Below, piece after piece: positions 11,568 to 22,508 of a stretch of DNA of 64,000 bases. The stretch comes from Panax quinquefolius (taxonomy: Eukaryota > Streptophyta > Magnoliopsida > Apiales > Araliaceae). Location: assembly GCA_020205615.1 (NCBI GenBank), contig CM035166.1, positions 83,195,135 through 83,259,134 of the forward strand, given 5' to 3'. The position numbers were made by a program, and so were the translations under genes. Below the pieces are notes generated by a model. The model ran no database searches, was not told the DNA's origin, and saw nothing but the letters and a program-made list of their open reading frames with translations. Position 1 is the stretch's first letter. Each line of letters opens with the position of its first letter.

Positions 11568-12580
11568 ATGCCTCCCAGACGTCAACCACCACGACAGAGA
11601 ACCACTGAAGGAACCAATAACAACAATGTTGATGGTAACCTCGTTCAACAACTAGTGACGCTACTGACAAGAGCGTTGCAGAATCAACCGCAGAACCAAG
11701 GAACAACGTTTAAGGATTTCAAGACGGTTGGACCACCTAAATTATGTGGGTCCATGAATCCAGTCGAGGCACAAACCTGAATTATGGAGATAGAAAAGGT
11801 GTTAGATGTCGCTAGGGTGGGGGAAGATCAAAAGACTGCTTTCGCAACATTCATGTTGAAAGCAGAAGCTAGTTATTGGTGACAGACTAATAAAACTCTT
11901 GAAGGTCCAGGGGTGTGACCTGGGATAGGTTTAAGGGGATAATCTTTGAGAGCTATTTCCCAGAGAGTTCAAAGAGTCAGCTAGAAGTGTAGTTTTTAGA
12001 ACTAAAGCAAGGAACGATGACAGTGTCTGAGTATACTTCAAAATTCAACGAGTTAGCAAGGTCTGCGCCATACCAAGTCAGTTCAGTGAACGCAAGGAGA
12101 AGAGGTTTGAACACGAAATGAAGCCCTAGTTGTACAGTAGGGTTTCCATGTTCCAGTTATTGACTTTTGCAACAGTGATGGAGAAGGAAATACTCGCTTA
12201 AGGTGGAGGCAAGGCAGTGACTAAGTTTAATCAAGGACAGAAGAAAAAGAAGAAGAAGAAGAATGATGAGGTGGAGATTAAGAATGGAGGTGGTAGTAGT
12301 GGAAACGACAACAACAATAATTTGAAGAGGAAGTGGAATGGAAACGTGGGTACTCGAAACCAGCAGGGTAACCATCAAAATAAGAAGTTTGAAGCATGTG
12401 TTACATGCGGGAAGTTTCATAAGGGTACGTGCTTGATGGGAAAACGAGTATGCTTCAATTGTGTCCAGGAGGGTCACATCGCCCCAAATTGCACTCAACC
12501 TAAGAAGAACGTGTGCTTCACGTGCGGATCCAAGGATCACTTTACTCGTGAATTCCCTAAGAAAAAGGTTAGAGAGACAA
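11568..12580 (+). pseudogene. gag: gag pseudogene of element A
   Basis: Starts MPPRRQPPRQRTTEG, typical for Tekay-type gag, and proceeds through TFKDFKTVGPPKLCGSMNPVEAQ to a TGA near 11778 where a Trp codon is expected. Further stops follow. Around 12000 the retrotransposon gag domain still reads ELKQGTMTVSEYTSKFNELAR. A good stretch from 12217 is rich in Lys and Asn, then has cysteine boxes: CVTCGKFHKGTC, a canonical CFNCVQEGHIAPNC (CX2CX4HX4C) and CFTCGSKDHFTREF, where the last Cys is Phe. Gag would bind and package the element RNA. Confidence 0.85.
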
Positions 12581-12599
12581 CCAGAAGTAAGGGAGGTAC

Positions 12600-13200
12600 A
12601 TGGGCCATTGGTGGACCTGCAGCATCAAACAAACCCACAACTAGAACCTTCAACATGACTGTGCAAGATGTTGTGCAATCAAAAGATGTGGTGTTAGGTA
12701 TTATCCCAATCAATAATATAAATGCTTATGTATTATTTGATTCGGGTGCTACTTGCTCGTTTATATTTGATGAATTTGCTAAGAGGTTAGGAATTCCTAG
12801 TGAAGAACTGAATTTCCCTTTGAACATAGAAATTGCGAATAAGGAAGTAATCCCTGTTAGATTCGTATACAAGAACTGTAGGGTGAACATTAAGGAGAAT
12901 ATCTTGATGGTAGATTTGATTCAGATTAGACTTGGAGAGTTTGATGTTATTTTGGGAATGGATTGGCTATTCAAATATGGAGCGATAATTGATTGCCAAA
13001 AGAAGTGTGTAAACCTTATGACCCCGTCAAAGGTAGTATTCTATGGTAGCAAGTCGCCTAAACAAATGAAATGTCTAACGATTATGTAGGCCAAGAAATT
13101 GTTGAATCAAGGCTGTGTGGGCTATTTAGCTTACATAGTCGATACTCGAAAAAAGAATGTGAACCCGGAAGAGATACCGGTGGTGAGGAATTAGAGGGCG
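12600..13200 (+). pseudogene. pro: Aspartic protease region of element A
   Basis: Same frame as the zinc knuckles, open to TAG at 13087-13089. The active site is DSG near 12740 (VLFDSGATCSFIFDEFAKRL), and the conserved C-terminal part is FDVILGMDWLFKYGAIIDC. This is the usual chromovirus protease, which processes the Gag-Pol polyprotein. The linker towards RT after 13090 contains stops. The protease domain itself is one of the better kept parts of A. Confidence 0.85.
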
Positions 13201-13213
13201 TGTTTCAAAGGAT

Positions 13214-14413
13214 TTGCGGGACTTAGCCGATAGAGAAATTGAGTTAAAAGTGATCGACTTAGCGCCGGGAACAGCACCAATATCGAAGGCCCCGTACAGA
13301 ATGGCTCCGGTAGAAATGAAGGAACTGATGGTACAATTGCAAGAACTGCTAGATAAGAAGTATATTCAACCGAGTGTATCACCGTGGGGAGCGCCAGTGT
13401 TATTCATGAAGAAGAAGGATGGGTCAATGCGTCTTTGCATCGATTATAGAGAATTAAACAAAGTCACTATTAAAAACAAATACCCGTTGCCAAGAATAGA
13501 TAACTTGTTTGATCAGTTGAAGGGTGCTAAATACTTCTCGAAAATAGATTTGAGAAGTGGGTATCACCAATTTAAGGTAAGGAAGGAGGATATACCTCGA
13601 ACAACATTCAGAACTCGGTATAGACATTACGAGTTTCTGGTGATGTCTTTTGGTTTGACGAATGCCCATGATGCATTCATGGATTTGATGAATTGGGTGT
13701 TTAAACCATTCTTAGACAAGTTTGTAGTAGTATTTATCGATGAAATTCTGGTGTATTCCAAAACTTAAGAAGAACACGTGGAACACTTACGTTTGACGTT
13801 GGAAACACTAAGAAAGGAAAAGTTGTACGCGAAATTCTCTAAGTGCGAATTTTGGCTAGATCGTGTGCAATTTCTTAGGCACGTGATTGACAAAGATGGG
13901 ATTTCAGTGGATCCTTCAAAAGTGGAAGCTGTAATCAATTGGCAACAACCAAGAACACCGTCGAAAGTGAGGAGTTTCTTGGGACTGGCCGGCTATTATA
14001 GAAGATTTATTCAAGATTTCTTTAAGATAGCCACTCCGCTAACAAATTTGACAAGAAAGGCTATAAAATTTGTTTGGACGGAGAAATGTGAAGAGAGTTT
14101 TCAAGATTTGAAGAAAAAATTAAGTGTGGCACCTGTGTTGTCGTTACCAGATAGTACAAGAAACTTTATGGTGTTTAGTGATGCCTCACATAAAGGGTTA
14201 AGTTGTGTTCTTATGCAGAACGACAAAGTTATTGCGTATGCATCAAGAAAACTGAAGGATTATGAGAAAGGTTACCCGACTCATGATTTGGAATTGGTTG
14301 CAGTAGTATTTGCTCTGAAGATATGGAGACACTATCTTTATAGAGAAAAATATGAAATCTACGCATACCATAAAAATCTGAAGTATAGTTTTACACAGAA
14401 GGACCTGAACATA
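13214..14413 (+). pseudogene. pol: RT and RNase H of element A, interrupted
   Basis: The RT N-terminus is [20 protein letters not shown], followed by [19 protein letters not shown] and [11 protein letters not shown]. The catalytic box reads FIDEILVYS near 13735, so the second catalytic Asp is Glu, which should cripple polymerisation. A TAA at 13766-13768 follows at once. The frame resumes 13778-14434 with [24 protein letters not shown] and the RNase H ([33 protein letters not shown]). It is cut at KDLN by the insertion at 14416. The rest of RNase H and integrase resume at 19998. Confidence 0.9.
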
Positions 14414-14415
14414 TG

Positions 14416-17400
14416 TGATAACCCGAAAATTTAGAAAATCTTAAATGATTAAATTAAGGGTTAAATTTTAAAGCCTAGAATGGAAATAGATGATTTATTT
14501 AAAAAATTTAAGAAAAATCTAAGGAAATGGTACGTTGAAATGATTCAACGATAAGGTTACGAGAAAGAATAAGATCTAAATCGATTAAGAATGATTCAGT
14601 ATTATGATTCCGGGGACGGAATCCTTATAATGGAGAGAAAGAATGTGATAACCCAAATTTTTGGGTAATATTAAAATAAGAATTAAATAAATAAAATTCT
14701 TATTAGATAATATGTTGTATAATATTATATTGCATAAGTGTGTATGAACTATGCAATATGTGATGTTTATGCTTAATAAATATATTGGTATTATATATTT
14801 ATTATATGTAAATAAATTCTAGAGGTAATTTATTTTGGAAAATGAGATGGGTAGAATTAAAATAATTTATTATATTAAATTATTTTAATGTGGTGAATTA
14901 GTGGCATTAAATATATACTTAATGTAAAACCACCATTTTATTGAAGAAATCATGTATTACATTATTGGGACGTAATGTATGTATGTTTTTAATGTAGTAA
15001 GTATATTATTATATTTATTACAATTAAATTGTTGAAAACAATTGCTAGAAGGAAAAGAAAGTAATTAGTATACAAGAATTATTGTATACTTTAAATAAAT
15101 GATATTAAAATAAATTCTAGAGTTGAATTATTTTAATAAAGAAAAGATATTATTTTAATTATAATATCTTATTTCTTGAATAAATTTCCATTTATAAGGT
15201 AAATATATTAAGTTATACATACTATATGTAAATAAATTGATATAAACAATTTATAAGGTGAGAGAATAAATTTATTATTTATTTTCTATATGTGATATGA
15301 GTACATGTGTATTATAAAGAATATTTGCAAGGTGATAAATATAAATATATATTTATTACGCAGAGAAATAAAATTATTGGGAACATTTTGCGTAATGAGG
15401 CAAAAAGAGGCGGGTTAAGCATATAATATTTATATATACTTTATGCAAGAGTATTAGAATAAATTCTTATATAAAATTAATTTAATAAAGAAAAGATATT
15501 ATATTTATCTTAATATCTTAAGAAAGTAAATAAATTCTTAATGGAATTTATGATAATAAAGTAACAATATTATATTATAATATCTTAGGTATGTAAATAA
15601 TTGTATTTACATAAGAAATTATGTGTAGCATATTTATTTTACAATTATAAAATAAATATGTAATTTGAGTATATATTGTGTTATATTTTATATAATTTAT
15701 ATATCAAAGATGAGTTATGTAAATTATATGATTCCAAGAGGGTAAAATAAATTAAGGAGATTTATGTAGTAACTTATTGGATTAAATTAAGTCACTAAGA
15801 TTGAGTAATTAAATAACTTAATAAAGTATGGAAGTGAATTATGAAAGTTAAAGGAGAATTGTGCGAGTTAAAAAAACCTTAGGGTTAAAAACCTAATATT
15901 TGAAACTTAATAAAATATCTTAAGGAATATGCTAAGGAATAAATAATATTCTGAGAATATGCTAAGAATATGCCGGGGGTGATTTGCATTCTTTTAAAGA
16001 AGAGGGGGAGACTAAAGAAGACTTAAGTTGGGTGACCAACTTATAAGAAATTGACCAAGTATATTTCAAGTAGGAGCTGGCATGTTTTGGGAGAATGTTA
16101 TGCCACTAATAAAAGAAAATTTGGATATATTGTTATTCATCTATTAGTTGAAAATAAATTGTGACAATTTATTTTATTTGGGGTTTTAAAATAAATTGCA
16201 AGAGAAATTTATTTTATTTTATTTTTTAAAGATGAGGTGGCTTATGTATACTCATTATTAGAATGACTCATTAGGCCTAGAGCATGTGTTGAGATAACCT
16301 AGCAGGAAATCATTTCTTATGCGGGATAGTGGGCAAGAGAGAAAACTGAACCTAGTTCTTGTTCCTTTCTCTCCTACCTTGATAGCAATTATACACTATA
16401 GTATAGCCAACTCCTCTTCTTCTCGGCTGGACTGACCGAATTGGGCAAGAAGTCAAAGTGAATTATTGGGTTGATTAAGCCGAGCAAGGAAGGAACTGAT
16501 CATAGTGATTTTAAGAAATATAATATCATCTAATTCAAAGCAAGCTTTTGTAATCTGAAGATTTGTAGCAAAGTGAGCAATTGTGGAGAAACTCTAAGTT
16601 AAATTTTGTGGTAATCTCCAATCAATGCAAGTTTTTCAGTTCTATTATGTTTGTGGATTAAATGTGATTATGTGGTGAGCTTCATACCATGCTTTATGAA
16701 TTGTTAAAGTCAAAATATGACTAAGTTAATTGGGTTATAGAACTCAATTTATATGTGATATGTGATAGCACATGTTGTATGAAGTAACTTGATAAATTAG
16801 AAATGTATAATGCATGAATGTATGCTTTGTAAGGAATTATTGTTGCACGTAGGATATGCATGGTAAAGAATATATGTTGTATGCAGATATGCATAATAAT
16901 GGAAATATAGTGCATATGGAATTGTGTGCTATTTGAAACATGATAGACTGTTAAATTTGATGGGTTGTCGAGCTCAATCTTGCAAACACAAACTTTTTGC
17001 AAGTTAATGATGTTAAGCAATATTACTTGTTATACGGATGATGAAGATTGAACGATGTGCAAAATGAATACATTTCCTTGAATTAGAAATGGTATAAATC
17101 TATGATTGGTAGTTTTGTCAAATGTAATTGGCAGTTATGTATAGTTTGAAATGTGGAATGGATAAAGAATGTTTATTCTGAAATGAGTATAGATATGATT
17201 CTAAAATAAATGAATGATCGATAGAAAAGATATGAAGTATTGAGACTTAAGCTTTTAATACGTTTACATGGATTATACAAATCATATAATAAATATGATT
17301 CTAGTATAAAGAAGAACTGTAAAGGTTACGATTCAGGGAATGGATGAATGGAAAGAAAAAAAAATTATTCCATATTTTTAGCTATTTTAACATTAAATAA

Positions 17401-17477
17401 TGTTTTAAAGCTAGAACAAGATAATATTAATGCACAAGATCAGGAAGGAAAATAGTCCTGATTTTGGGGGCGTTACA
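14416..17477 (+). repeat. Single LTR 'E' of another chromovirus-like family inside the pol of A
   Basis: Extends from TGATAACCCG to GGGGGCGTTACA, very AT-rich, about 3.06 kb. No gag or pol of its own is present. Like LTR A, it holds a second apparent start: at 14642-14652 a purine tract (GGAGAGAAAGAA) is followed by TGTGATAACCC, repeating the beginning seen at 14414. The left flank is ATATG (14411-14415), but the matching ATATG is found only after the TRIM at 18209. The right edge (GTTAG) shows no duplication of its own. The + orientation is inferred from the TG..CA ends and the purine tract. Confidence 0.7.
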
Positions 17478-17484
17478 GTTAGTT

Positions 17485-18208
17485 TGTAACACCCCAGTCC
17501 CACATCGAAAGATAGGGGAAAATTTTGTCTGCATATAAAGAAATAATTTACTACCAATAGTACCTTCTAGGAAATAAGTTACTACCAATAGTACCTTCAA
17601 GTCATGACCTTTTGGGAGCCTGTGGTGGGCTAAGATGACCCAAGAAGATATTATTGTGCCAGTAGTTTGAGGCCTTATTTTGATGGATTTGATTCGATTA
17701 GGACTTGGGATTTGACCCGAGATTTTTTCCTGACTCGAGATTTGACCCGGGTTGTTTCATATGGTATCAGAGCCTACTCTCGAAAGCTCGGGTCGGGTCA
17801 TCCGATCTAGTTGTCGGAGGTGGGGACACGAAGGCTGGTGGTATTATCCCACAATGGCTAGAAAGGCAAAGATCTTTGGGCTGTGTGTGTGATCGGTTCT
17901 GATAGGGACGTTAGAAATTTAAGTGGGGGAGTTTGTAACACCCCAGTCCCACATTGAAAGATAGAGGAAAAATTTGTCTGCATATAAGAAAATAAGTTAC
18001 TACCAATAGTACCTTCAAGGAAATAAGTTACTACCAATAGTACCTTCAAGTCATGACCTTTTGGGAGCCTATGGTGGGCTAAGATGACCCAAGAAGATAC
18101 TATTGGGCAAGTAGTTTAAGGCCTTATTTTGATGGATTTGATTCGATTAGGACTTGGGATTTGACCCGAGATTTGTTCCGGACTCGGGATTTGACCCGGG
18201 TTGTTTCA
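17485..18208 (+). mobile_element. TRIM element 'G' with two 275-bp LTRs
   Basis: Two near-identical terminal repeats, 17485-17759 and 17934-18208, begin TGTAACACCCCAGTCCCACA and end GGGTTGTTTCA. Directly after the first comes TGGTATCAGAGCC (17762-17774), a clean initiator-Met primer site, and before the second AAGTGGGGGAGTT is a polypurine tract. The 174-bp interior has no coding potential. Total length 724 bp is usual for TRIMs, which depend on enzymes from other elements. The right flank ATATG equals the left flank of LTR E, so E and G now share one pair of target duplications. Confidence 0.88.
17762..17774 (+). other. Primer binding site of TRIM G
   Basis: TGGTATCAGAGCC is an exact plant initiator-Met primer site, two bases after the left 275-bp LTR. 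Confidence 0.88.
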
Positions 18209-18233
18209 ATATGCGTCAAAGAAGATGGATGGA
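18209..18233 (+). pseudogene. Short pol fragment of A between two insertions
   Basis: ATATGCGTCAAAGAAGATGG and the next five bases encode part of the RNase H end (the usual LNMRQRRW). They include the right target duplication of E/G (ATATG) and the left 16-bp duplication of the LINE (18218-18233). Confidence 0.85.
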
Positions 18234-19997
18234 TGTGCGAATGTGCGTCCAGAATCCCTGTTAATGCGCGAATTTCTGACATCATTTACATGGGTGCATG
18301 GTCTTTGCCTTCCGGTAATCATCATGATGTGCAGCAATTCTGCACCTTGTTTTCATCTCTTCCTAATCCCTCTGTTGCCGAGGACTTGATTCTTTGGGAC
18401 AACCGGATGCGGGTGCAACATCTCAAAGCTTCCACTATCCGGGAATCTATTAAACTTGCGTGCTCAAAGAAAGTCCCATGGGCTAAATTGCTTTGGTTCC
18501 CCTCCATATCCCCGATTCTCCTTTACCACGTGGCTTGTTTCTTCTAACATGATTACCCACAAATGATAGGTTCTTCCGCTTACCATAGCTTAGTCCTATG
18601 AAGCGCCCTTCTACATGCAAACCATGCTGAGACTTTCTCTCATTTGTTCTTTAATTGTCCCTATTCTACTTGAGTTCTCTCTTACATTTCTTGCCTTGAG
18701 TTCGGGCCAATGCTCCAAGGAGGATAGTTCTGGTGGACTATATCGGTCATTTTAAAGGAAATAAAATTGATTCGATATTTTAAAGTGGTCTTTTCCACCA
18801 CAGTTTACAAACTTTGGGCGATTAGGAACTCAATTGTCCATAAAATGCCAAATTGCCTATGAATGTTTTGGCTAGGGAGATTATTATTATCACTAAGTCA
18901 AGGCTTTCTTCTTTCCCCAAATTCCTCAAGGTCATGAGACTAGGCACGACTTTATGTATTTGGTTGTGAGGGCTGCTATGGTCTACATTTCATGGTTCTT
19001 GGTTTGGTCTTTTTCAGATAGTTGTTCGGCCATCTTTGCAAAATTCAGAATTAACTTTGCTTCCATAGCGGTTTCGTGATTCGGTCTCCTTGGTAGTTCG
19101 GCCTCTTCATTGGTTTGGTTCATTATTGCTTCTTTCCATGTTGGCAAACATCTTTTTTTCCATATCTGGGTTGGCTTTGTGGCGATGAAAGGTAAAATTT
19201 GGGCTTCGTGGTTCTTCCTCTTGTCTTTGGGAAGCTGAGGGATTTGGTTTCGGCTTTGGAGTTTCGGCTTCGGCTTCGGGGTTCGGTAAAGATGGTTTGG
19301 CCCTCTCCTACTGGCTCTCGTAGTCCTTCCTTTGCTTCAAACATCCTCTTCTTCTTGCCAATAATGCGGTTTAGTTGATCTTCCCCCAATTTACAAACTT
19401 TGGGCGGTAGGAACTCAATTGTTCATAAAATGCCAAATTGCCTATGAGTGTTAGGTTTCCATGGCGATTCGGCCTCTTCGTTGGTTTGGTTCATTATTGC
19501 TTCGTAGTTTTGGGTTCAATAGCATCTTGATCAAATTGCACAGGTTCGGCTCTCCTTGAGGTTCTACCTCTTGTCTTGAGGAATCTGGGGATGTTGGTTT
19601 CGGCCACGAGGTTTGCCGGACCTCGGTCTTGAGGGTTTGGCTTGGCTTACGGGTTCGGTATAGATGGTTTTGGCCCTCACCTTCTGGTCTCTCGTAGTTC
19701 TTCTTATGCTTCAAAGATCCCCTTGACCATCGCAATGCGATTGGTTCGATCTTTCCCCATTTATTTGGATGCTTGGTTTCTCCTGATTGGTTGTCTATGT
19801 TGTTTAAAGGTTTCAAGCTTGTATTTACTATTGTTTTGCTTAGTAACGCTTTGTTCTTTCATTTGGCTTGGTTGTTAGTCTTTTGTTGTCCATTTTGGGG
19901 GTTGTCCCATGTGGTTCTTTCAAAAGCTTCTGGGGTACGCCCTTTTTGATTGTATTTTCTCTTCTTTTTCTATATACAAACAAACTTAGCGAAAAAA
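18234..19997 (+). mobile_element. 5'-truncated L1-type LINE
   Basis: Bounded by a 16-bp target duplication (18218-18233 and 19998-20013) with an A tail just before the right copy. The left part reads in one frame as the end of a plant L1 ORF2: SVAEDLILWDNRMRV, KVPWAKLLWFPSISP, then after stops HAETFSHLFFNCPYST, the zinc-finger-like domain found after plant L1 reverse transcriptases, and VYKLWAIRNSIVHKM. The RT and endonuclease are absent, as expected for 5' truncation. The 3' part contains an internal duplication. It inactivates the already broken pol of A. Confidence 0.88.
18800..19800 (+). repeat. Internal duplication in the LINE 3' region
   Basis: A segment near 18800-18855 (ACAAACTTTGGGCG to CAAATTGCCTATGA) recurs at 19391-19447. 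The following GGTTTGGTTCATTATTGCTT and TCTCGTAGT...GCTTCAAA words also recur about 350-600 bp later. The source element therefore carried a diverged direct duplication in its 3' UTR. Confidence 0.7.
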
Positions 19998-21640
19998 AAA
20001 GAAGATGGATGGAATTGATAAAAGATTACGATTGTGAGATCTTTTATCACCCGGGCAAATCGAATGTGGTTGTAGATGCTTTAAGCAAAAAAGGTTGGGA
20101 GAAATTGATGAGTTTAACCAACCAGGAAGATGTTATTTCAGAAATGGCAAGGCTAGAGTTGGAAATCAAATTTCCAAAAGAAACCGACGAAAAATTATAC
20201 CAGATAGAAGCTAGTCCAACGTTGGTGGACAAAGTGAAGAATGCTCAACTACAAGATAAAGAATGTGAAACGATCAAAGAGAAAGTGGTTGAGGGTAGTG
20301 ATGTAAAATACAAGATCGATATCGAAGGACTACTACGGTTCGAGGAAAGAATTTGGGTTCCAGCAGTACCAAAGCTTAAAGACGAAATCTTGACCGAAGC
20401 ACACAACACCGGATATTCGATTCATCCAGGAAGTACGAAAATGTATCAAGATTTGCGGTGACATTTTTGGTGGCCAAATATGAAAAGAGACGTTGCAGAA
20501 TGCGTTGCGAAATGCTTGATATGTCTAAGAGTCAAGGCCGAGCATCAAAGACCAAGCGGATTACTTCAACCGTTAGAAATAATGGAATGGAAGTGGGAAC
20601 AAATCACAATGGATTTTGTGATGGGTCTTCCAACTACTCAAAGAGGATGTGATGCGATTTGGGTGATAGTGGATAAACTGACAAAATCAGGGCACTTTTT
20701 ACCAATAAAGATTAGTTTCAATCTTGATCAGTTTTCAAGGTTGTACATTAAGGAGATCATTTCGAGGCATGGAGTGCCAGTATAAATTGTGTCGGATAGA
20801 TATCCGCGATTTAAGTCAAACTTCTGGAAGAGACTACAAGAATTTATGGGAACACAATTGAGAATGAGTACAACATATCACCCGTAAACCGACGGGCAAA
20901 GCGAACGAACAATCCAAACGTTGGAAGATATGCTGAGAGCATGCATCATGGATTTCAAAGGAAGCTGGGAAGAACATTTACCCTTGGTGGAATTTGCCTA
21001 CAACAACAGTTACCACGTGAGCATCAGCATGCCACCTTACGAGGCATTATATGGCAGAAAGTGCAGAACTCCACTGTGTTGGGATGAAGTTGGTGAATGC
21101 TAGCTATTACGACCAGAACTAGTTCAACAAACTGCTGAGGTTGTCAAACTCATCAGGAAAAGATTGGTAGCCGCCCAAGACAGATAGAAAAAGTATGCCG
21201 ATCAACACAGGCAGAATCACGAATTTGAAGTAGGAAATTTCATTTTCCTAAAAGTTTCTCCTTGGAAGGAAAAAATTCGTTTTGGCAAGAAAGGAAAACT
21301 CAGCCCAAAATTTATTGGACCTTTCGAGATATTATGAAGAGTGGGGGAATTGGCTTTTGGGGTAGCTCTATCTTCAGAGTTGGAAAACGTTCATAATGTT
21401 TTTCACATTTCGGTGTTACGACCGTATAAACCCGATTACAAGCACGTGATCGAGTATGAACCACTGCAATTCGATAAAGATTTGTCTTATGAAGAGATTC
21501 CTATCCAGATTGTCGACAGAAAAGAACAAATGCTCAGAAATAAAGTGATGCCTTCTGTGAAGGTGATATAGAGAAACCACAATGTCGAAGAGGCAACGTA
21601 GGAACTCAAAGCTAAAATGATGAATAATTGAATTATTTGT
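19998..21640 (+). pseudogene. pol: RNase H end, integrase and chromodomain of element A
   Basis: Resumes at RRWMELIKDYDCEIFYHPGK right after the LINE. Next come the integrase zinc part (HPGSTKMYQDLR, then CVAKCLICLRVKAEHQ), the core ([29 protein letters not shown]) and a C-terminal chromodomain (SYEEIPIQIVDRKEQMLRNK, SVKVI-stop-RNHNVEEAT-stop). Stops lie near 20459, 20783, 20885, 21101, 21185, 21335, 21569 and 21599. Most sit where Gln, Arg or Trp codons are expected, as if created by C-to-T change. Chromodomains direct chromovirus integration to chromatin. Not functional here. Confidence 0.9.
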
Positions 21641-21677
21641 TTAATCCGTGCATTCGATTCTGGGACAGAATCCTTGC

Positions 21678-21690
21678 AAGAAGGGAAGAA
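21678..21690 (+). other. Polypurine tract of element A
   Basis: AAGAAGGGAAGAA immediately precedes TGTGATGATTTG, the first base of the 3' LTR. A second purine tract (AAGGAGGGATTGA, 21740-21752) lies inside the LTR before TGTAACATTCC. Confidence 0.8.
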
Positions 21691-22466
21691 TGTGATGATT
21701 TGATTGTTTGAATTGTGATTCTGAGGACAGAATCCTTGTAAGGAGGGATTGATGTAACATTCCAGAATTTTTAATTGTAATATTAAATATTTATTGAATT
21801 ATATAAATATTTAATGGATGTGTTTATTGTTGAATAAATTTTTTTTAATTGATTTAATTTTATTTGGTTAATTATTTGTTCAATAAATAATTAATGAGTT
21901 AAGGAAATTATTATTATATTAATATTTCAATTTGATGGTTAATTATTTGTATTGAGTTATGTGATTAAATGATTTATTTAATTAATTGTTATTTGAATTA
22001 ATTAAATTAAGTATGAAAGCTTGATTAAATATAGTGTGACAAATAATTATATTATAAGGAGTTATTAAAATAAATTAAAGTAGTTTAATTTAGTTTGTGC
22101 CAAACAAGACTTAATGGTATTAAGTGTTTAATTTTTTTAAATGGTTTTTGCCAAACAAATCCCTATGACTTTTGGAATTCTTTTTAATTTTGAATTATAT
22201 AAATAAATTAAATAATAAATATAATATAATTATAACTTATACATTTTTTTATAGCTGATATCCTAATAAGTATACGTATTGTTATTTTATTAGTTTTATT
22301 CTTTTAAGCATTGGTTTATCAGTTCTAATTTTAGTTTTCTAAGCCTAAGAGGAGAATACAGAGAATTGAGAGAGAATTGAGAGGAAACCTGAGGATTTCA
22401 TAGTGATTATCAGTGGTGTTAGTAAGGATTGCAAGCAAATTAAAGGTATTTTTACATAACCTTAGT

Positions 22467-22508
<42 letters not shown>

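Noticed and set aside
12157..12540. 127-codon - strand ORF
   Set aside because: Shadow of the Lys/Asn-rich gag and zinc-knuckle region read on the other strand.
17705..17902. 65-codon ORF crossing the TRIM
   Set aside because: Spans LTR end, primer site and non-coding interior of TRIM G. TRIMs do not encode proteins.
19123..19816. Two - strand ORFs of 88 and 121 codons
   Set aside because: They lie antisense in the 3' region of the LINE, and their mutual likeness stems from the internal duplication there.
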